A DNA stretch of 64,000 nucleotides, taken from contig NZ_AP025226.1 in the NCBI RefSeq assembly GCF_020886315.1, forward strand, positions 1,204,001 through 1,268,000, given 5' to 3'. The translations under genes and the position numbers were made by a program. How positions within the stretch are numbered: position 1 is the first letter of the stretch; every line of letters starts with the position of its first letter. Positions 52,855 through 61,601 of the stretch are shown here, piece after piece. The DNA comes from Saccharolobus caldissimus (lineage in GTDB: Archaea > Thermoproteota > Thermoprotei_A > Sulfolobales > Sulfolobaceae). The notes under the pieces are model-generated. The model searched no databases, was not told the DNA's origin, and saw nothing but the letters and a program-made list of their open reading frames with translations.

Positions 52855-52860
52855 CTAACT
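52600..52860 (+). ncRNA. Possible omega RNA at the TnpB 3' end
   Basis: The 3' end of tnpB and the right end of the element overlap a structured, GC-rich region (GGGAGTGGAGGGCAACTCCC at 52653-52672 forms a hairpin, and GGCTGAAGGCCCAGCC near 52694-52709 another). The guide RNA of TnpB comes from this region and extends past the element's right end. Its exact extent was not determined. Confidence 0.45.
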
Positions 52861-52896
52861 AAAGCTTATAAGCTAATATTATATAATAAATAAACT

Positions 52897-54162
52897 ATGA
52901 AATCCCTCATAGACATTTCAAGACCTAAAAGGCTCATCAGAATAATCCCCATACTCTTCGTTCTCTATTTAATAAATTTCCTAGATAGAGTTAATATTTC
53001 GTATGCAATTGATGCAGGAATGTTTCAATATTTAGGAGTCCCTTCTGCTAAAATAGGGATAATAGCCTCATTAGCTTCTTCACTCTTTTTTGTGGGATAT
53101 TTTATTCCTCAGATATTTTCTAATTTGGGAATTAATCGATACGGTGTTAGGAAGATATTTGCTATAGCATTTACCGCGTGGGGTGTGATAACTATACTCA
53201 CGGGTTTTGTAACAAGCGTAGTACAAGTTTATGTGTTAAGATTCCTTTTAGGTATTGCAGAAGGCCCATTTTATGCAGGAGTAATATTTTACCTAAGTAT
53301 TTGGTTCCTTAAGCCAGAGAGGGCTACTGCTAATAGCTTATTTAACGCTGCAATACCAATTTCTGGTATAATTGGAGGTCTTATAGCGGGTTCAATTTTC
53401 GCAGTTTATGGAGATTATCCGGGATGGAGGTATTTATTCTGGTATGAGGGTATTTTAGCCCTAATAGGAGCGTTAATAGCTTATTTACTACTAACTGATT
53501 TCCCAAAGGACGCTAAGTGGCTAAGTAAGGAGGAAAAGGAAGCTTTAGAGAGAGCTAAGGCTGAAGAGGAAGTTGAAAAGGTTAAGATCAGTTGGGTTTC
53601 AGCGTTAGCTCATAGAGATGTAATATTACTGGCAATAGTTTACTTTTTAGGGGTTACCAGCCTTTACGGTTATTCTATCTGGTTGCCTAGTATCATAAGC
53701 TTTATAGCTAAAGTTAACGCGAGTATAGCTAGCTTTTTATCAGTTATCCCCTATATTATAGCCTCAATTTCATTGATTCTAATAGCCAGGTATGCGGATA
53801 AGCATCAGAATCATAAGCTTATTACTTCAATTGTCTTCATGGTAGCTGGTATAGGGCTTGCCTTAAGTGCAGCAACTGAGAGTATTTTCATTATTTCATT
53901 TATACTTTTCGCAATAGCTGCAATAGGAATATATAGTTTTCTCTCTCCATTCTGGGCAGTCCCTCAGAAGTTTCTTCAAGGCGATGCTGCAGCAGCATCA
54001 ATAGGTCTCATAAACGCTGTGGGTAATTTAGGAGGAATTGCAGGACCTATAATTGTAGGTTTTCTAAAATCCTATACTGGATCTTTCGTGGATGGAGTTT
54101 ATGCAATGGCTTTATTTTCGTTCTTAGGAGGAATTGTAATGATTTTAGTTAAAAAGAAATAA
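52897..54162 (+). CDS. MFS transporter (anion:cation symporter type)
   Basis: A 421-residue facilitator with about 12 membrane segments. It has the ACS-type N-terminus [15 protein letters not shown] and [19 protein letters not shown], with the symmetric loop motif of the second half ([15 protein letters not shown]). The group carries organic anions such as tartrate, phthalate or gluconate-like acids. It converges on the R2lox gene 11 bp away. Likely to supply carbon acids to the region's catabolic genes. Confidence 0.85.
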   Translation: MKSLIDISRPKRLIRIIPILFVLYLINFLDRVNISYAIDAGMFQYLGVPSAKIGIIASLASSLFFVGYFIPQIFSNLGINRYGVRKIFAIAFTAWGVITILTGFVTSVVQVYVLRFLLGIAEGPFYAGVIFYLSIWFLKPERATANSLFNAAIPISGIIGGLIAGSIFAVYGDYPGWRYLFWYEGILALIGALIAYLLLTDFPKDAKWLSKEEKEALERAKAEEEVEKVKISWVSALAHRDVILLAIVYFLGVTSLYGYSIWLPSIISFIAKVNASIASFLSVIPYIIASISLILIARYADKHQNHKLITSIVFMVAGIGLALSAATESIFIISFILFAIAAIGIYSFLSPFWAVPQKFLQGDAAAASIGLINAVGNLGGIAGPIIVGFLKSYTGSFVDGVYAMALFSFLGGIVMILVKKK

Positions 54163-54173
54163 TTTTTTTAAAA

Positions 54174-55160
54174 TTATTCCCCTTCTAGACCTAATTCCTT
54201 TAGCCCCATTTTTCTTACCTCTTCCGGTTTCATCTTAATACTTCTCTCTATTAGACTATTTCTCATTAGAAACATTTTTTGGGCGTAAGATAATAGATCA
54301 TTTACTCCCTCATCGCTAGTGAAATATTTGAATAAGGGTCCCTTATCTTCTTCCCTCCAATTAGGAGATAACAAAAACTTGCGTTGCTGTTCTATTAGCT
54401 GTGAAATAAGAGGTGCTAATTGAGTAAAATAATTTGTGTAAATTTCGTACAATTCTTTTCCGAAGTTAGATACCATTAAAGAGATAACATAAGCTCCGAA
54501 AGATACGTGTCTAGATTCGTCTCTTGCTATTAATCTAATCATACTTATTAATCCTGGTAATACTGGGTTTATCTGATATCCCTTTATGTAAGAGTAGTAG
54601 CCCGTCTCAGCTCCTATCCCTTCTGCGACTAGATTATATGAAATTGCAGCCTTAACTATATTTTCTGGAGATGGATCTTTATATAGTCTTTTCATATCTG
54701 TAGGAATTATTTCATAGAATAGTTTTCTATAACCCTCATTCTGTTTGGTGTAATAGTCAAGTTTTTCAGTCTCACCTATTACCTCGAACCATCTCCTAAA
54801 CCCTATTGCGTGATTAGTCTCTTCCTTGGCGAATTGAGTTAAATACATAGCCTCCTCAATGAATCCCAATTCCTCCATTGCACTAATCATTGGAATTATA
54901 TCTCTGGCAACACATTCTTCTCCAGCTAAGAAAAAGGAACTAGTTCCCAAAACTGTAAATTTATCGGCTTCCTTCATGTTATTTTTCCAGTCAATTGCGT
55001 CCTTACTGAAATCTATTTGTAATGAACTCCACGAAAGCTTCTCTCCTAACATATAAAGTTTCATGGGAAAGGAGTCCCATTCAAAACCTTGAGTGGTAGC
55101 CTTAAACTTCTTATGGATTACCTTTCCTTCTATTTCCTCATTTCCGAAATCACTTATCAT
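54174..55160 (-). CDS. R2-like ligand-binding oxidase (R2lox)
   Basis: A 328-residue ferritin-like protein. Metal ligands of an Mn/Fe site are in FLAGEECVARD, KEETNHAIGFRRW (E-x-x-H), NLVAEGIGAETGYY and ARDESRHVSFG (E-x-x-H). The wide pocket and lack of ribonucleotide reductase partner genes fit R2lox, which activates oxygen with a fatty-acid-like ligand. Its true job is unknown. A TATA-like run is at about 55185. It converges with the MFS gene and is separated by 270 bp from the GlcG-like gene. Confidence 0.85.
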   Translation of the reverse strand: MISDFGNEEIEGKVIHKKFKATTQGFEWDSFPMKLYMLGEKLSWSSLQIDFSKDAIDWKNNMKEADKFTVLGTSSFFLAGEECVARDIIPMISAMEELGFIEEAMYLTQFAKEETNHAIGFRRWFEVIGETEKLDYYTKQNEGYRKLFYEIIPTDMKRLYKDPSPENIVKAAISYNLVAEGIGAETGYYSYIKGYQINPVLPGLISMIRLIARDESRHVSFGAYVISLMVSNFGKELYEIYTNYFTQLAPLISQLIEQQRKFLLSPNWREEDKGPLFKYFTSDEGVNDLLSYAQKMFLMRNSLIERSIKMKPEEVRKMGLKELGLEGE

Positions 55161-55430
55161 TTATATCACGTACTTTTCCTTTTATAATGCAAAAATAAAA
55201 ATTTTATCCTTAATTTTGAGAAAGAATATCGATAACATATACTACTAAATAAGTTAGAAAAATTAAGTATATATTAAATCTAATTTAACTTAAATTTATT
55301 TTATAATTTTTATTTGTGATAAATTGTTAATGTTAAAGTTTATAAACACTACATTAAGGATATCAAGTAATGACTTAACGGGAATAGTTGAATACGATAA
55401 AACAATTATATATTAATAAGAAATCCTATC

Positions 55431-55856
55431 CTATAATTTAAGTGCATCTAAAGCAGCTTTTGCAACTTCCATGTCTTCAGTATAATGTCCTCCACTAACT
55501 CCTATCCCACCTATGACTTTCCCTTTATAAATTATTGGATATCCTCCTCCGAAAACTATAAGTCTTTGAATCCCGCTTGGTGCACCTAATGCTAATGGAG
55601 GATCGTTTTTAATCAATTCATACCACTGATGAGTAGGAATTCCGAATCCAGCTGCAGTATACGCTTTATCTATGGCTACTTGAACACTAATTAAAGGTGC
55701 GTTATCCATTCTTAAAAATCCCTTTAGAACTCCTTCCTCATTAACTATTGCAATGACAAAAGCTTTTCCTATTTCTTTCGCCTTTTTCCTTGCAGCCTCT
55801 ATCATCTTTAATACCATTTCCTCAGAGATACTTTCCTTTATTAAAGGTTCACTCAT
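55431..55856 (-). CDS. GlcG/HbpS-family (DUF336) protein
   Basis: A protein of about 141 residues. The family marks are EEMVLKMIEAARKKAKEIGK, FVIAIVNEEGVLKGFLRMD and GGYPIIYKGKVIGGIGVSGG. It starts at the ATG at 55856, with a Shine-Dalgarno GGTGAGG directly upstream. A GTG at 55865 would overlap the previous gene by 4 bp. The family binds haem or small molecules, or acts in glycolate-type operons. It is the last gene of a minus-strand unit with the lyase and hydratase genes, so it may bind or process their product. Confidence 0.8.
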   Translation of the reverse strand: MSEPLIKESISEEMVLKMIEAARKKAKEIGKAFVIAIVNEEGVLKGFLRMDNAPLISVQVAIDKAYTAAGFGIPTHQWYELIKNDPPLALGAPSGIQRLIVFGGGYPIIYKGKVIGGIGVSGGHYTEDMEVAKAALDALKL

Positions 55857-55861
55857 TTTCC

Positions 55862-56761
55862 TCACCTTTCCTTGCTTACATATTTCTTTTCAAGTTCTTG
55901 GACTTCTGGTAGTCCTATGAAGTTTAAGAATTCCTTAAATGGGAATAATTCATTCATTACGTTTATTGGTGTTCCGTCCTTTTTTATGGTCTCTAATACT
56001 CTTATCATTGCCTTGGTCGCACTTAGTAAGGTACTTATGGGAAATATTACTATCTTAAAGCCCAGTTCTCTTAGCGTATTTAAATCCACTGGTGGTGTTT
56101 TACCTCCTTCAGCCCAATTAAATAATAATGGTATTCCCTTTAATTCCCTTGCGATAAGCTTTATATGATCCATATTTTCTGGAGCCTCTACAAATATCAT
56201 GTCAGCTCCAGCCTTATAATACTCTTTAGCCCTTTCGATTGCACTTTCAATACCCTCGACTGCAATAGCGTCAGTCCTAGCTATAATTAAGAAGTCCTTA
56301 TTTCTCTTAGCATCTCTTGCGGCAGCAATCTTCTCCACCATATCATCTCTAGGAACCACTTGTTTACCAGTAATATGGCCACACTTTTTCGGAAAAACTT
56401 GATCCTCTATATGAATTCCAGCAACACCAGCATCCTCATAAGCTTGAACAGTCCTAATGACATTTATGGGATTACCATAACCTGTATCTGCATCAGCAAT
56501 AACGGGAATATTAACAGCTTCGACAATTCTCCTAGCATTATCGACCATCTCACTCATAGTAACTAACCCAACATCGGGATAACCCAACAAACTAGCAGCA
56601 GTACCAAAACCAGTCATATAAACAGCGTCAAAACCAACAGCTTCGACAATTCTAGCACTTAAGGCATCATAAGCTCCAGGGGCTAAAATAATGTCCTTCT
56701 TATCCATTAACTCCCTAAGCCGCTTAGGACCGTTAATTTTTGCCTTTAATATACGGGTCAT
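55862..56761 (-). CDS. PEP mutase/isocitrate lyase-family lyase
   Basis: A 299-residue TIM-barrel enzyme. It has the family's GAYDALSARIVEAVGFDAV, the metal-binding ADADTGYGNP, HIEDQVFPKKCGH with the catalytic cysteine loop KKCGH, and ARTDA. It most resembles 2-methylisocitrate lyase, oxaloacetate decarboxylase or 2,3-dimethylmalate lyase. The gene lies 4 bp inside the end of a two-subunit aconitase-like hydratase, an order that matches the dimethylmaleate hydratase-plus-lyase pair of nicotinate breakdown as well as the methylcitrate route. From about 56400 to 56720 the coding strand is rich in G/T-ended codons. Confidence 0.84.
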   Translation of the reverse strand: MTRILKAKINGPKRLRELMDKKDIILAPGAYDALSARIVEAVGFDAVYMTGFGTAASLLGYPDVGLVTMSEMVDNARRIVEAVNIPVIADADTGYGNPINVIRTVQAYEDAGVAGIHIEDQVFPKKCGHITGKQVVPRDDMVEKIAAARDAKRNKDFLIIARTDAIAVEGIESAIERAKEYYKAGADMIFVEAPENMDHIKLIARELKGIPLLFNWAEGGKTPPVDLNTLRELGFKIVIFPISTLLSATKAMIRVLETIKKDGTPINVMNELFPFKEFLNFIGLPEVQELEKKYVSKER

Positions 56762-57285
56762 CTTCCCAACCTCTTTTTAGCCCACTCTATTATCCCTCCA
56801 CTAGCTATTATATCTTGAATAAAAGTTGGCAATGCTGTAGATCTGAATTTTTTATCTAAAAATTCTATTTCACCAGACTCTGCATATATACGTATTTTTA
56901 GATCAGTGGATTTAATAAAGGAGCCTACTCCCCTTATTTCCATCTTCTCTAAGAACTCTACCAATTGAGGAGAGATGAATATGGGAAGTCCTACATTTAT
57001 AGCATTTCTATAAAATATTCTGGCAAAACTTTTCGCTACTATTGCCGAAATTCCTAAAGCCTTTAGCCCTATTACTGCATGTTCTCTTGAAGATCCACTC
57101 CCAAAATTTCTGCCAGCTACTATTATATCTCCCGGTTTAACTCTTTTTACAAACTCTGGTTCAACTCCTTCAAATATATGCTTCGCAATCTCCTTAGGAT
57201 CAGTTAAGGATAAATATCTACCTGGAATTATGACGTCGGTATCTACGTTATCTCCCACAATATGTATATTACCTTCAATTAACAT
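56758..57285 (-). CDS. Aconitase-family hydratase, small subunit
   Basis: A protein of about 175 residues from the ATG at 57285, overlapping the large-subunit stop by 11 bp (a longer reading reaches 57327 but is less natural). It is the swivelling domain of the LeuD/DmdB type: GDNVDTDVIIPGRYL near residue 10, the active site loop GRNFGSGSSREHAVIGLKAL and VAKSFARIFYRNAINVGLP. It forms the substrate pocket together with the large subunit. Its stop overlaps the next gene's start by 4 bp. Confidence 0.86.
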   Translation of the reverse strand: MLIEGNIHIVGDNVDTDVIIPGRYLSLTDPKEIAKHIFEGVEPEFVKRVKPGDIIVAGRNFGSGSSREHAVIGLKALGISAIVAKSFARIFYRNAINVGLPIFISPQLVEFLEKMEIRGVGSFIKSTDLKIRIYAESGEIEFLDKKFRSTALPTFIQDIIASGGIIEWAKKRLGR

Positions 57286-58591
57286 TATGATCACCATAAA
57301 CGAATTTCTTAGCCTCCTCCCAATCAACTACTTTCTTAGGATTTGTGATATAACCGGTTACAGCAGATGCGGCAGCAACAAATGCATTAGCTAAGTAAAT
57401 TTCTGCCTTTGCAGAACCCATTCTTCCCCTAAAGTTTCTATTAGTGGTAGCAATAGCTACTTCTCCATCAGATAAAAGTCCCATATGTCCTCCAAAACAT
57501 GCACCACAAGTAGGAGTAGAAATTGATGCTCCAGCTTCAAGGAAAATATCAATTAATCCCTCCTTTATAGCCTGTTTATAAATTTGTTGTGTTGCTGGTA
57601 CTACTATTAATCTAGTACCCTTAGCTACGTTTCTTCCCTTTAGCACAAAAGCAGCTTGTCTTAAATCCGTTAATGTTCCATTTGCACAATTTCCAATATA
57701 AACTTGATCAACGTGAATCCCTTCAACTTCTGAAATATTAACAACGTTTCCTGGGGAATGAGGCTTTGCAACTAAAGGCTCATCAATTTCCGATAAATTA
57801 TATTCAATTGAATTTATGTATTCAGCATTTTCATCAGCCTTTATTAGTTCTGGAAGATCTCCAAACTTAGAGACTGCCCATTTAGCTATATTCTCATTGG
57901 CTTCAACTATTCCAGTCTTTGCTCCAGCTTCTACAGCCATATTACATAAAGCCATATACTCATCAATATTAAATTGTAATAATCCATTTCCAGTGAATTC
58001 CATGGATTGATAAGTAGCCCCGTCAACTCCTATATCCTTAATGACCCTTAAGATAAGATCTTTACCAGATACAAAAGGCATTCTTCTTCCTTCAAATTTG
58101 AATCTTTGAGATTCTGGTACTAAAAACCACGTATAGCCTAAGGCTAGGGCTACTGCTATATCAGTAGATCCTAATCCAGTTCCAAATGCATTAAACGCAC
58201 CATATGTACATGTATGAGAATCTCCTCCAATTATTAGACTCCCTGGTTTTATGAAACCCTTCTCTGGGAGTAAAGTGTGCTCTATTCCACCTTTTCCAAT
58301 TTCAAAAAAGTTAGGAATCTCATATTCTTGAACGAATTTCCTAGTTTCCTTAAAAGCTTCTGCAGCAGAAAGTGAAGGTGGAGGGGAAAAGTGATCTAAA
58401 ACCACTATTACTGACTGAGGATCAGCTACCTTCTTTGCACCTATGTTTCTAAACTGGATAAAAGTGAGAGGGCCTGAGGCGTCATTTATTAGAATTACAT
58501 CTGGTTTACCTAGTATGATATCTCCAGCCTTTACTTCTTTTCTCTCTATATTTTTCTTGCTTAAAATTTTTTCCGCTATAGTCTGCTTCAT
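57275..58591 (-). CDS. Aconitase-family hydratase, large subunit
   Basis: A 438-residue [4Fe-4S] hydro-lyase subunit of the LeuC/DmdA type. The cluster cysteines are in IIGGDSHTCTYG, IGNCANGTLTDL and TCGACFGGHMG. Substrate arginine and histidine motifs (VLDHFSPPP, GDSHT) are intact. Isopropylmalate isomerase, 2-methylisocitrate or dimethylmaleate hydratase activities are all possible. It is the first gene of the four-gene minus-strand unit, with a TATA-like run (TATATATTTAAA-like) about 25 bp before the start. The next gene upstream on the same strand is the acetone carboxylase gamma subunit. Confidence 0.86.
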   Translation of the reverse strand: MKQTIAEKILSKKNIERKEVKAGDIILGKPDVILINDASGPLTFIQFRNIGAKKVADPQSVIVVLDHFSPPPSLSAAEAFKETRKFVQEYEIPNFFEIGKGGIEHTLLPEKGFIKPGSLIIGGDSHTCTYGAFNAFGTGLGSTDIAVALALGYTWFLVPESQRFKFEGRRMPFVSGKDLILRVIKDIGVDGATYQSMEFTGNGLLQFNIDEYMALCNMAVEAGAKTGIVEANENIAKWAVSKFGDLPELIKADENAEYINSIEYNLSEIDEPLVAKPHSPGNVVNISEVEGIHVDQVYIGNCANGTLTDLRQAAFVLKGRNVAKGTRLIVVPATQQIYKQAIKEGLIDIFLEAGASISTPTCGACFGGHMGLLSDGEVAIATTNRNFRGRMGSAKAEIYLANAFVAAASAVTGYITNPKKVVDWEEAKKFVYGDHNVN

Positions 58592-58734
58592 CTCATTTTT
58601 TATATATTTAAAGCTATCTTAAAAACTTTACCCAAAATTGAAATGATGAAATAATTTTTCATTATATTAATTTCGTTCTCTTTTCTATACTATAATTTAA
58701 TTATTATTTAAATAATTAATTAAGATTAAAAAAT

Positions 58735-59313
58735 TTATATCTTTATGCTATTCTTTATATACTCATTAGTTAAGTCTTTGAATTCTACCTTACCACAAGG
58801 AAACGGTCTTTTAAGCCATTTCTCGTAAAATGTCACTATATCTGGTAGAAATTCAAAGACAACTGGATGACCTATTGGTACAGCTTCAGTTGCTAATAAT
58901 TTATAACAACCTGGACAATAATATTCTCTAAGTTCCATAAAGTAGGGATGGGCGTGTTGCCACCATGGATATATTTCTAGATAATCTTCCGTATTTCTTC
59001 TTACTCTAATTTTACAGAAAACCTTCCAATTCACTCTGAAATCTCCAAATTCGTAACCGCATGCTGCTTTAACTATCGGTTTACCATCTTTACATACTAT
59101 AAATAAGTGGTCATTAATGGGCAATAGAATTTTTTCCTTCCAATTGACTTTCCTTTGAAAGTATTCAATTATAGCATCGAAAGCTATTTCTGGATCTTCC
59201 TTATCTCCTGCTATAACTCTAAATACTTCATCGATAGGGGATTTAGCTTGCAATAATCTTTCTAGTAACTGAATTCTTTGCTCAACTCTTTTTACCTTTT
59301 CCTCTTCGTTCAT
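58735..59313 (-). CDS. Acetone carboxylase gamma-like subunit
   Basis: A 192-residue protein. Its middle (EYYCPGCYKLLATEAVPIGH, then PVVFEFLPDIVTFYEKWLKR) matches the small zinc-ribbon subunit of acetone carboxylase. The N-terminal helix (EKVKRVEQRIQLLERLLQ) is an addition, and CGYEFGDF with a cysteine is also part of the fold. The subunit completes the carboxylase. It overlaps the end of the beta-subunit gene by 4 bp. Related acetophenone carboxylases have the same kind of subunit, so the ketone is not certain. Confidence 0.85.
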   Translation of the reverse strand: MNEEEKVKRVEQRIQLLERLLQAKSPIDEVFRVIAGDKEDPEIAFDAIIEYFQRKVNWKEKILLPINDHLFIVCKDGKPIVKAACGYEFGDFRVNWKVFCKIRVRRNTEDYLEIYPWWQHAHPYFMELREYYCPGCYKLLATEAVPIGHPVVFEFLPDIVTFYEKWLKRPFPCGKVEFKDLTNEYIKNSIKI

Positions 59314-61595
59314 TTCTTCTCACCTCTTTTAATTATTTCTGGAATTTCTCTGCCTTTCTTAATTAACCAGAAAACTCTATGTCTATCTAAATAAGTATAA
59401 TAGTTGGGTGGTATTACAAAAGTTGTAGCAGGTGCTTCAATTATTGCAGGTCCTTCGATGATATTTCCGCTCTTTAATCTTCCCATTTCAAAAGTAATAG
59501 CTTTATACCATTTTCCGTTCCAGTACATATCCCTCTCAGCTTTATAAGCTTCAGATGGTGGTTCTTTACTGCTCTCCTTTTCCTCTATTAACTTAGGTTT
59601 AATAGTGGATAAATAGCCGGTAACTATTGCTCTAGTTATAGTATATCCAAACTCTCTACTCCTAGCTCCTAAAGCGTAAATTTTGGCAAAGAGATCATCA
59701 AATTTTCTCGCAATTTCCATAAGACCGTTAGAGTCTATTACTTGATATGGAGAGTCAACTTCGATATCATCAAGCATTCCTGCATATAACATTCTTACGG
59801 CATATCGGAAATTAGCCTTTGAGAAATCAAGAGCTGCTTCCTTAAATTCTTCAATTATCTCTTCTTTCAATTTACTCCAAATATTGTTTAATTCTCTAGC
59901 CGCTGCGTTATAGAGGAAATCCCTCATTCCACCTATCCCCTTAGCGCTTAACTCCTCCCTTAATTTAGGATCTAATAATGCTAACGTATTCATTAGTATA
60001 TCTATTGCTATACCTCTAGGTTCTACCTCAGGTAAAGGTGGAACGTAAATCTCTGTTGAGATTTCATGTCGAGCACCAAAATCCGCTAATGCTGCTCCGT
60101 AAGCTGAGAATGCTGGAGCTGTTTCTGGGACAGCAACTCCCGCAAATTCTAAATCTTCTGTGTACTTAGCTACCATTAAGGGTCCTCCTCCACCATAACT
60201 TACTAATCCAAATAATGAAGGACTAAAACCCCTACCTAATATTGTAGCTTCTAAATGTAATCTCATTCCGTCACATACATATGCATAAGAGCCCCAGGCC
60301 GCATCATATACATCTACATTTAACTTCTTGGCTACTTGATCTTCAAATATTTCAATAGCTCTTTTTCTATCTAATTTAATAGACCCTCCTAAGAAGTAAT
60401 CTGGGTTTATATAACCTAAAATTACCATTGCATCATTTATGGTTACTGTATCAACATTGCCCTCTCTCCAAGAAACTCCTATTCTATAACCAGCGCTCTG
60501 AGGACCTACTCTTAAAGCCTTTGTTATGGGATCTACTCTGATATATGAACCAGTTCCAGCTCCTATAGACTCTACTAATACTGATGGAACTGCAGTTTGA
60601 AATCTTTCCACTATTGTAATAGGTTGTATAACGGGGGATCTAGCAATTATCATTGCTACATCAAATGACGTTCCTCCAACGTCTGTCCCAACTACATAAT
60701 CTATTCCATAAACGTCTCCGAACCACTTAGTTGCGTTAGCTCCTCCAGTAGGTCCAGAATTTACAGTATGAACTAATTTCTCATAGGTTATGGGAACCAT
60801 CGTTCCATAATTAGTTAACACATAGACTGGCGCTTTGCTGCCTAATTTATTAAAAGATTCTTGTAAACCTCTTAATTGTTCTCTAGAAGGCTCAGCTGCA
60901 TAAACTTGAATAACAACTGCATTTAGTCTCCCTAGTTCGCCTAATATTGGAGATATTCTATGCGACATATATACCGGTATTTCATAACCTAAAATTGACT
61001 TAGACACTTTACGTACTATCTCTGCAGCTTTTAATTCATGTTCTGGATTCTTCCAAGAATGTAAGAATGCTATTATTATTGCCCTAGCTCCTCTTTTGAT
61101 TAACTTTCTAGTAGCCTCCTCTACTTCATGCTCATAAAGGGGTATCATGACTTTTCCAGTAACCAATATTCTTTCTCTAACGCCTATTACCATGTTTTTA
61201 GGAATTAAAGGCTCTGGATGGAAGTGAGAAATTGCATGTAGTCTTTCCGCATATGGTAATGTAATCCACGATTGCCTTCCTCTTCCTAAATAGATTGCGT
61301 CCTCATGTCCTGCAGTAGTTATTATTCCTATATTAGAGAATCCGGTTCTAGTTAATATTCTATTTAGCATTATGGTTCCAGTATAAATTATAACTTCTAA
61401 CGTCTTAGCAGCTTCTTCAACGCTCATATTCCACTTTCTCACAGCGTCTCTGAAAGAATTTATAATACCTATAGCCTCATTTTCTGGTGTTGTTTGAGCT
61501 TTACCTATAGTGAAGTACCCATTCTCGTCTACTACAACAGTATCACTCATCGTCCCTCCAGTGTCTATTGCTAAAATTATAGGTTTATGTTCCAT
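59310..61595 (-). CDS. Acetone carboxylase beta-like subunit (hydantoinase A family)
   Basis: A 761-residue subunit of the hydantoinase/oxoprolinase A type. The actin-like ATP site is visible at the N-terminus (ILAIDTGGTMSDTVVVDE) and further phosphate motifs are VNSGPTGGANATKW and VGTDVGGTSFDVAMI. GYGSYIR-like AGTGSYIRVDP and VSYGGGGPLMVAKY are also family marks. It would phosphorylate the ketone and bicarbonate with ATP. The gene is 6 bp after the alpha subunit gene. The C-terminus FVIPPNYYTYLDRHRVFWL is typical of acetone carboxylases. Confidence 0.88.
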   Translation of the reverse strand: MEHKPIILAIDTGGTMSDTVVVDENGYFTIGKAQTTPENEAIGIINSFRDAVRKWNMSVEEAAKTLEVIIYTGTIMLNRILTRTGFSNIGIITTAGHEDAIYLGRGRQSWITLPYAERLHAISHFHPEPLIPKNMVIGVRERILVTGKVMIPLYEHEVEEATRKLIKRGARAIIIAFLHSWKNPEHELKAAEIVRKVSKSILGYEIPVYMSHRISPILGELGRLNAVVIQVYAAEPSREQLRGLQESFNKLGSKAPVYVLTNYGTMVPITYEKLVHTVNSGPTGGANATKWFGDVYGIDYVVGTDVGGTSFDVAMIIARSPVIQPITIVERFQTAVPSVLVESIGAGTGSYIRVDPITKALRVGPQSAGYRIGVSWREGNVDTVTINDAMVILGYINPDYFLGGSIKLDRKRAIEIFEDQVAKKLNVDVYDAAWGSYAYVCDGMRLHLEATILGRGFSPSLFGLVSYGGGGPLMVAKYTEDLEFAGVAVPETAPAFSAYGAALADFGARHEISTEIYVPPLPEVEPRGIAIDILMNTLALLDPKLREELSAKGIGGMRDFLYNAAARELNNIWSKLKEEIIEEFKEAALDFSKANFRYAVRMLYAGMLDDIEVDSPYQVIDSNGLMEIARKFDDLFAKIYALGARSREFGYTITRAIVTGYLSTIKPKLIEEKESSKEPPSEAYKAERDMYWNGKWYKAITFEMGRLKSGNIIEGPAIIEAPATTFVIPPNYYTYLDRHRVFWLIKKGREIPEIIKRGEKK

Positions 61596-61601
61596 GAAAT
61601 A

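Larger units (their letters stand above)
51075..52860 (+). mobile_element. IS200/IS605-type element with tnpA and tnpB
   Basis: The left end carries a hairpin (CCTC GCCT GAGG at 51081-51092) just upstream of tnpA. tnpA and tnpB overlap by 14 bp. The right end lies after the tnpB 3' end, near the palindromic CCTCACCTTTAGGGTGGTGAGG written in parts at about 52818-52841, and the next gene starts at 52897. Such elements move as single-stranded DNA through hairpin ends. TnpB has a stop codon (51814), so the nuclease may not be made full length, but TnpA alone can move the element. Confidence 0.75.
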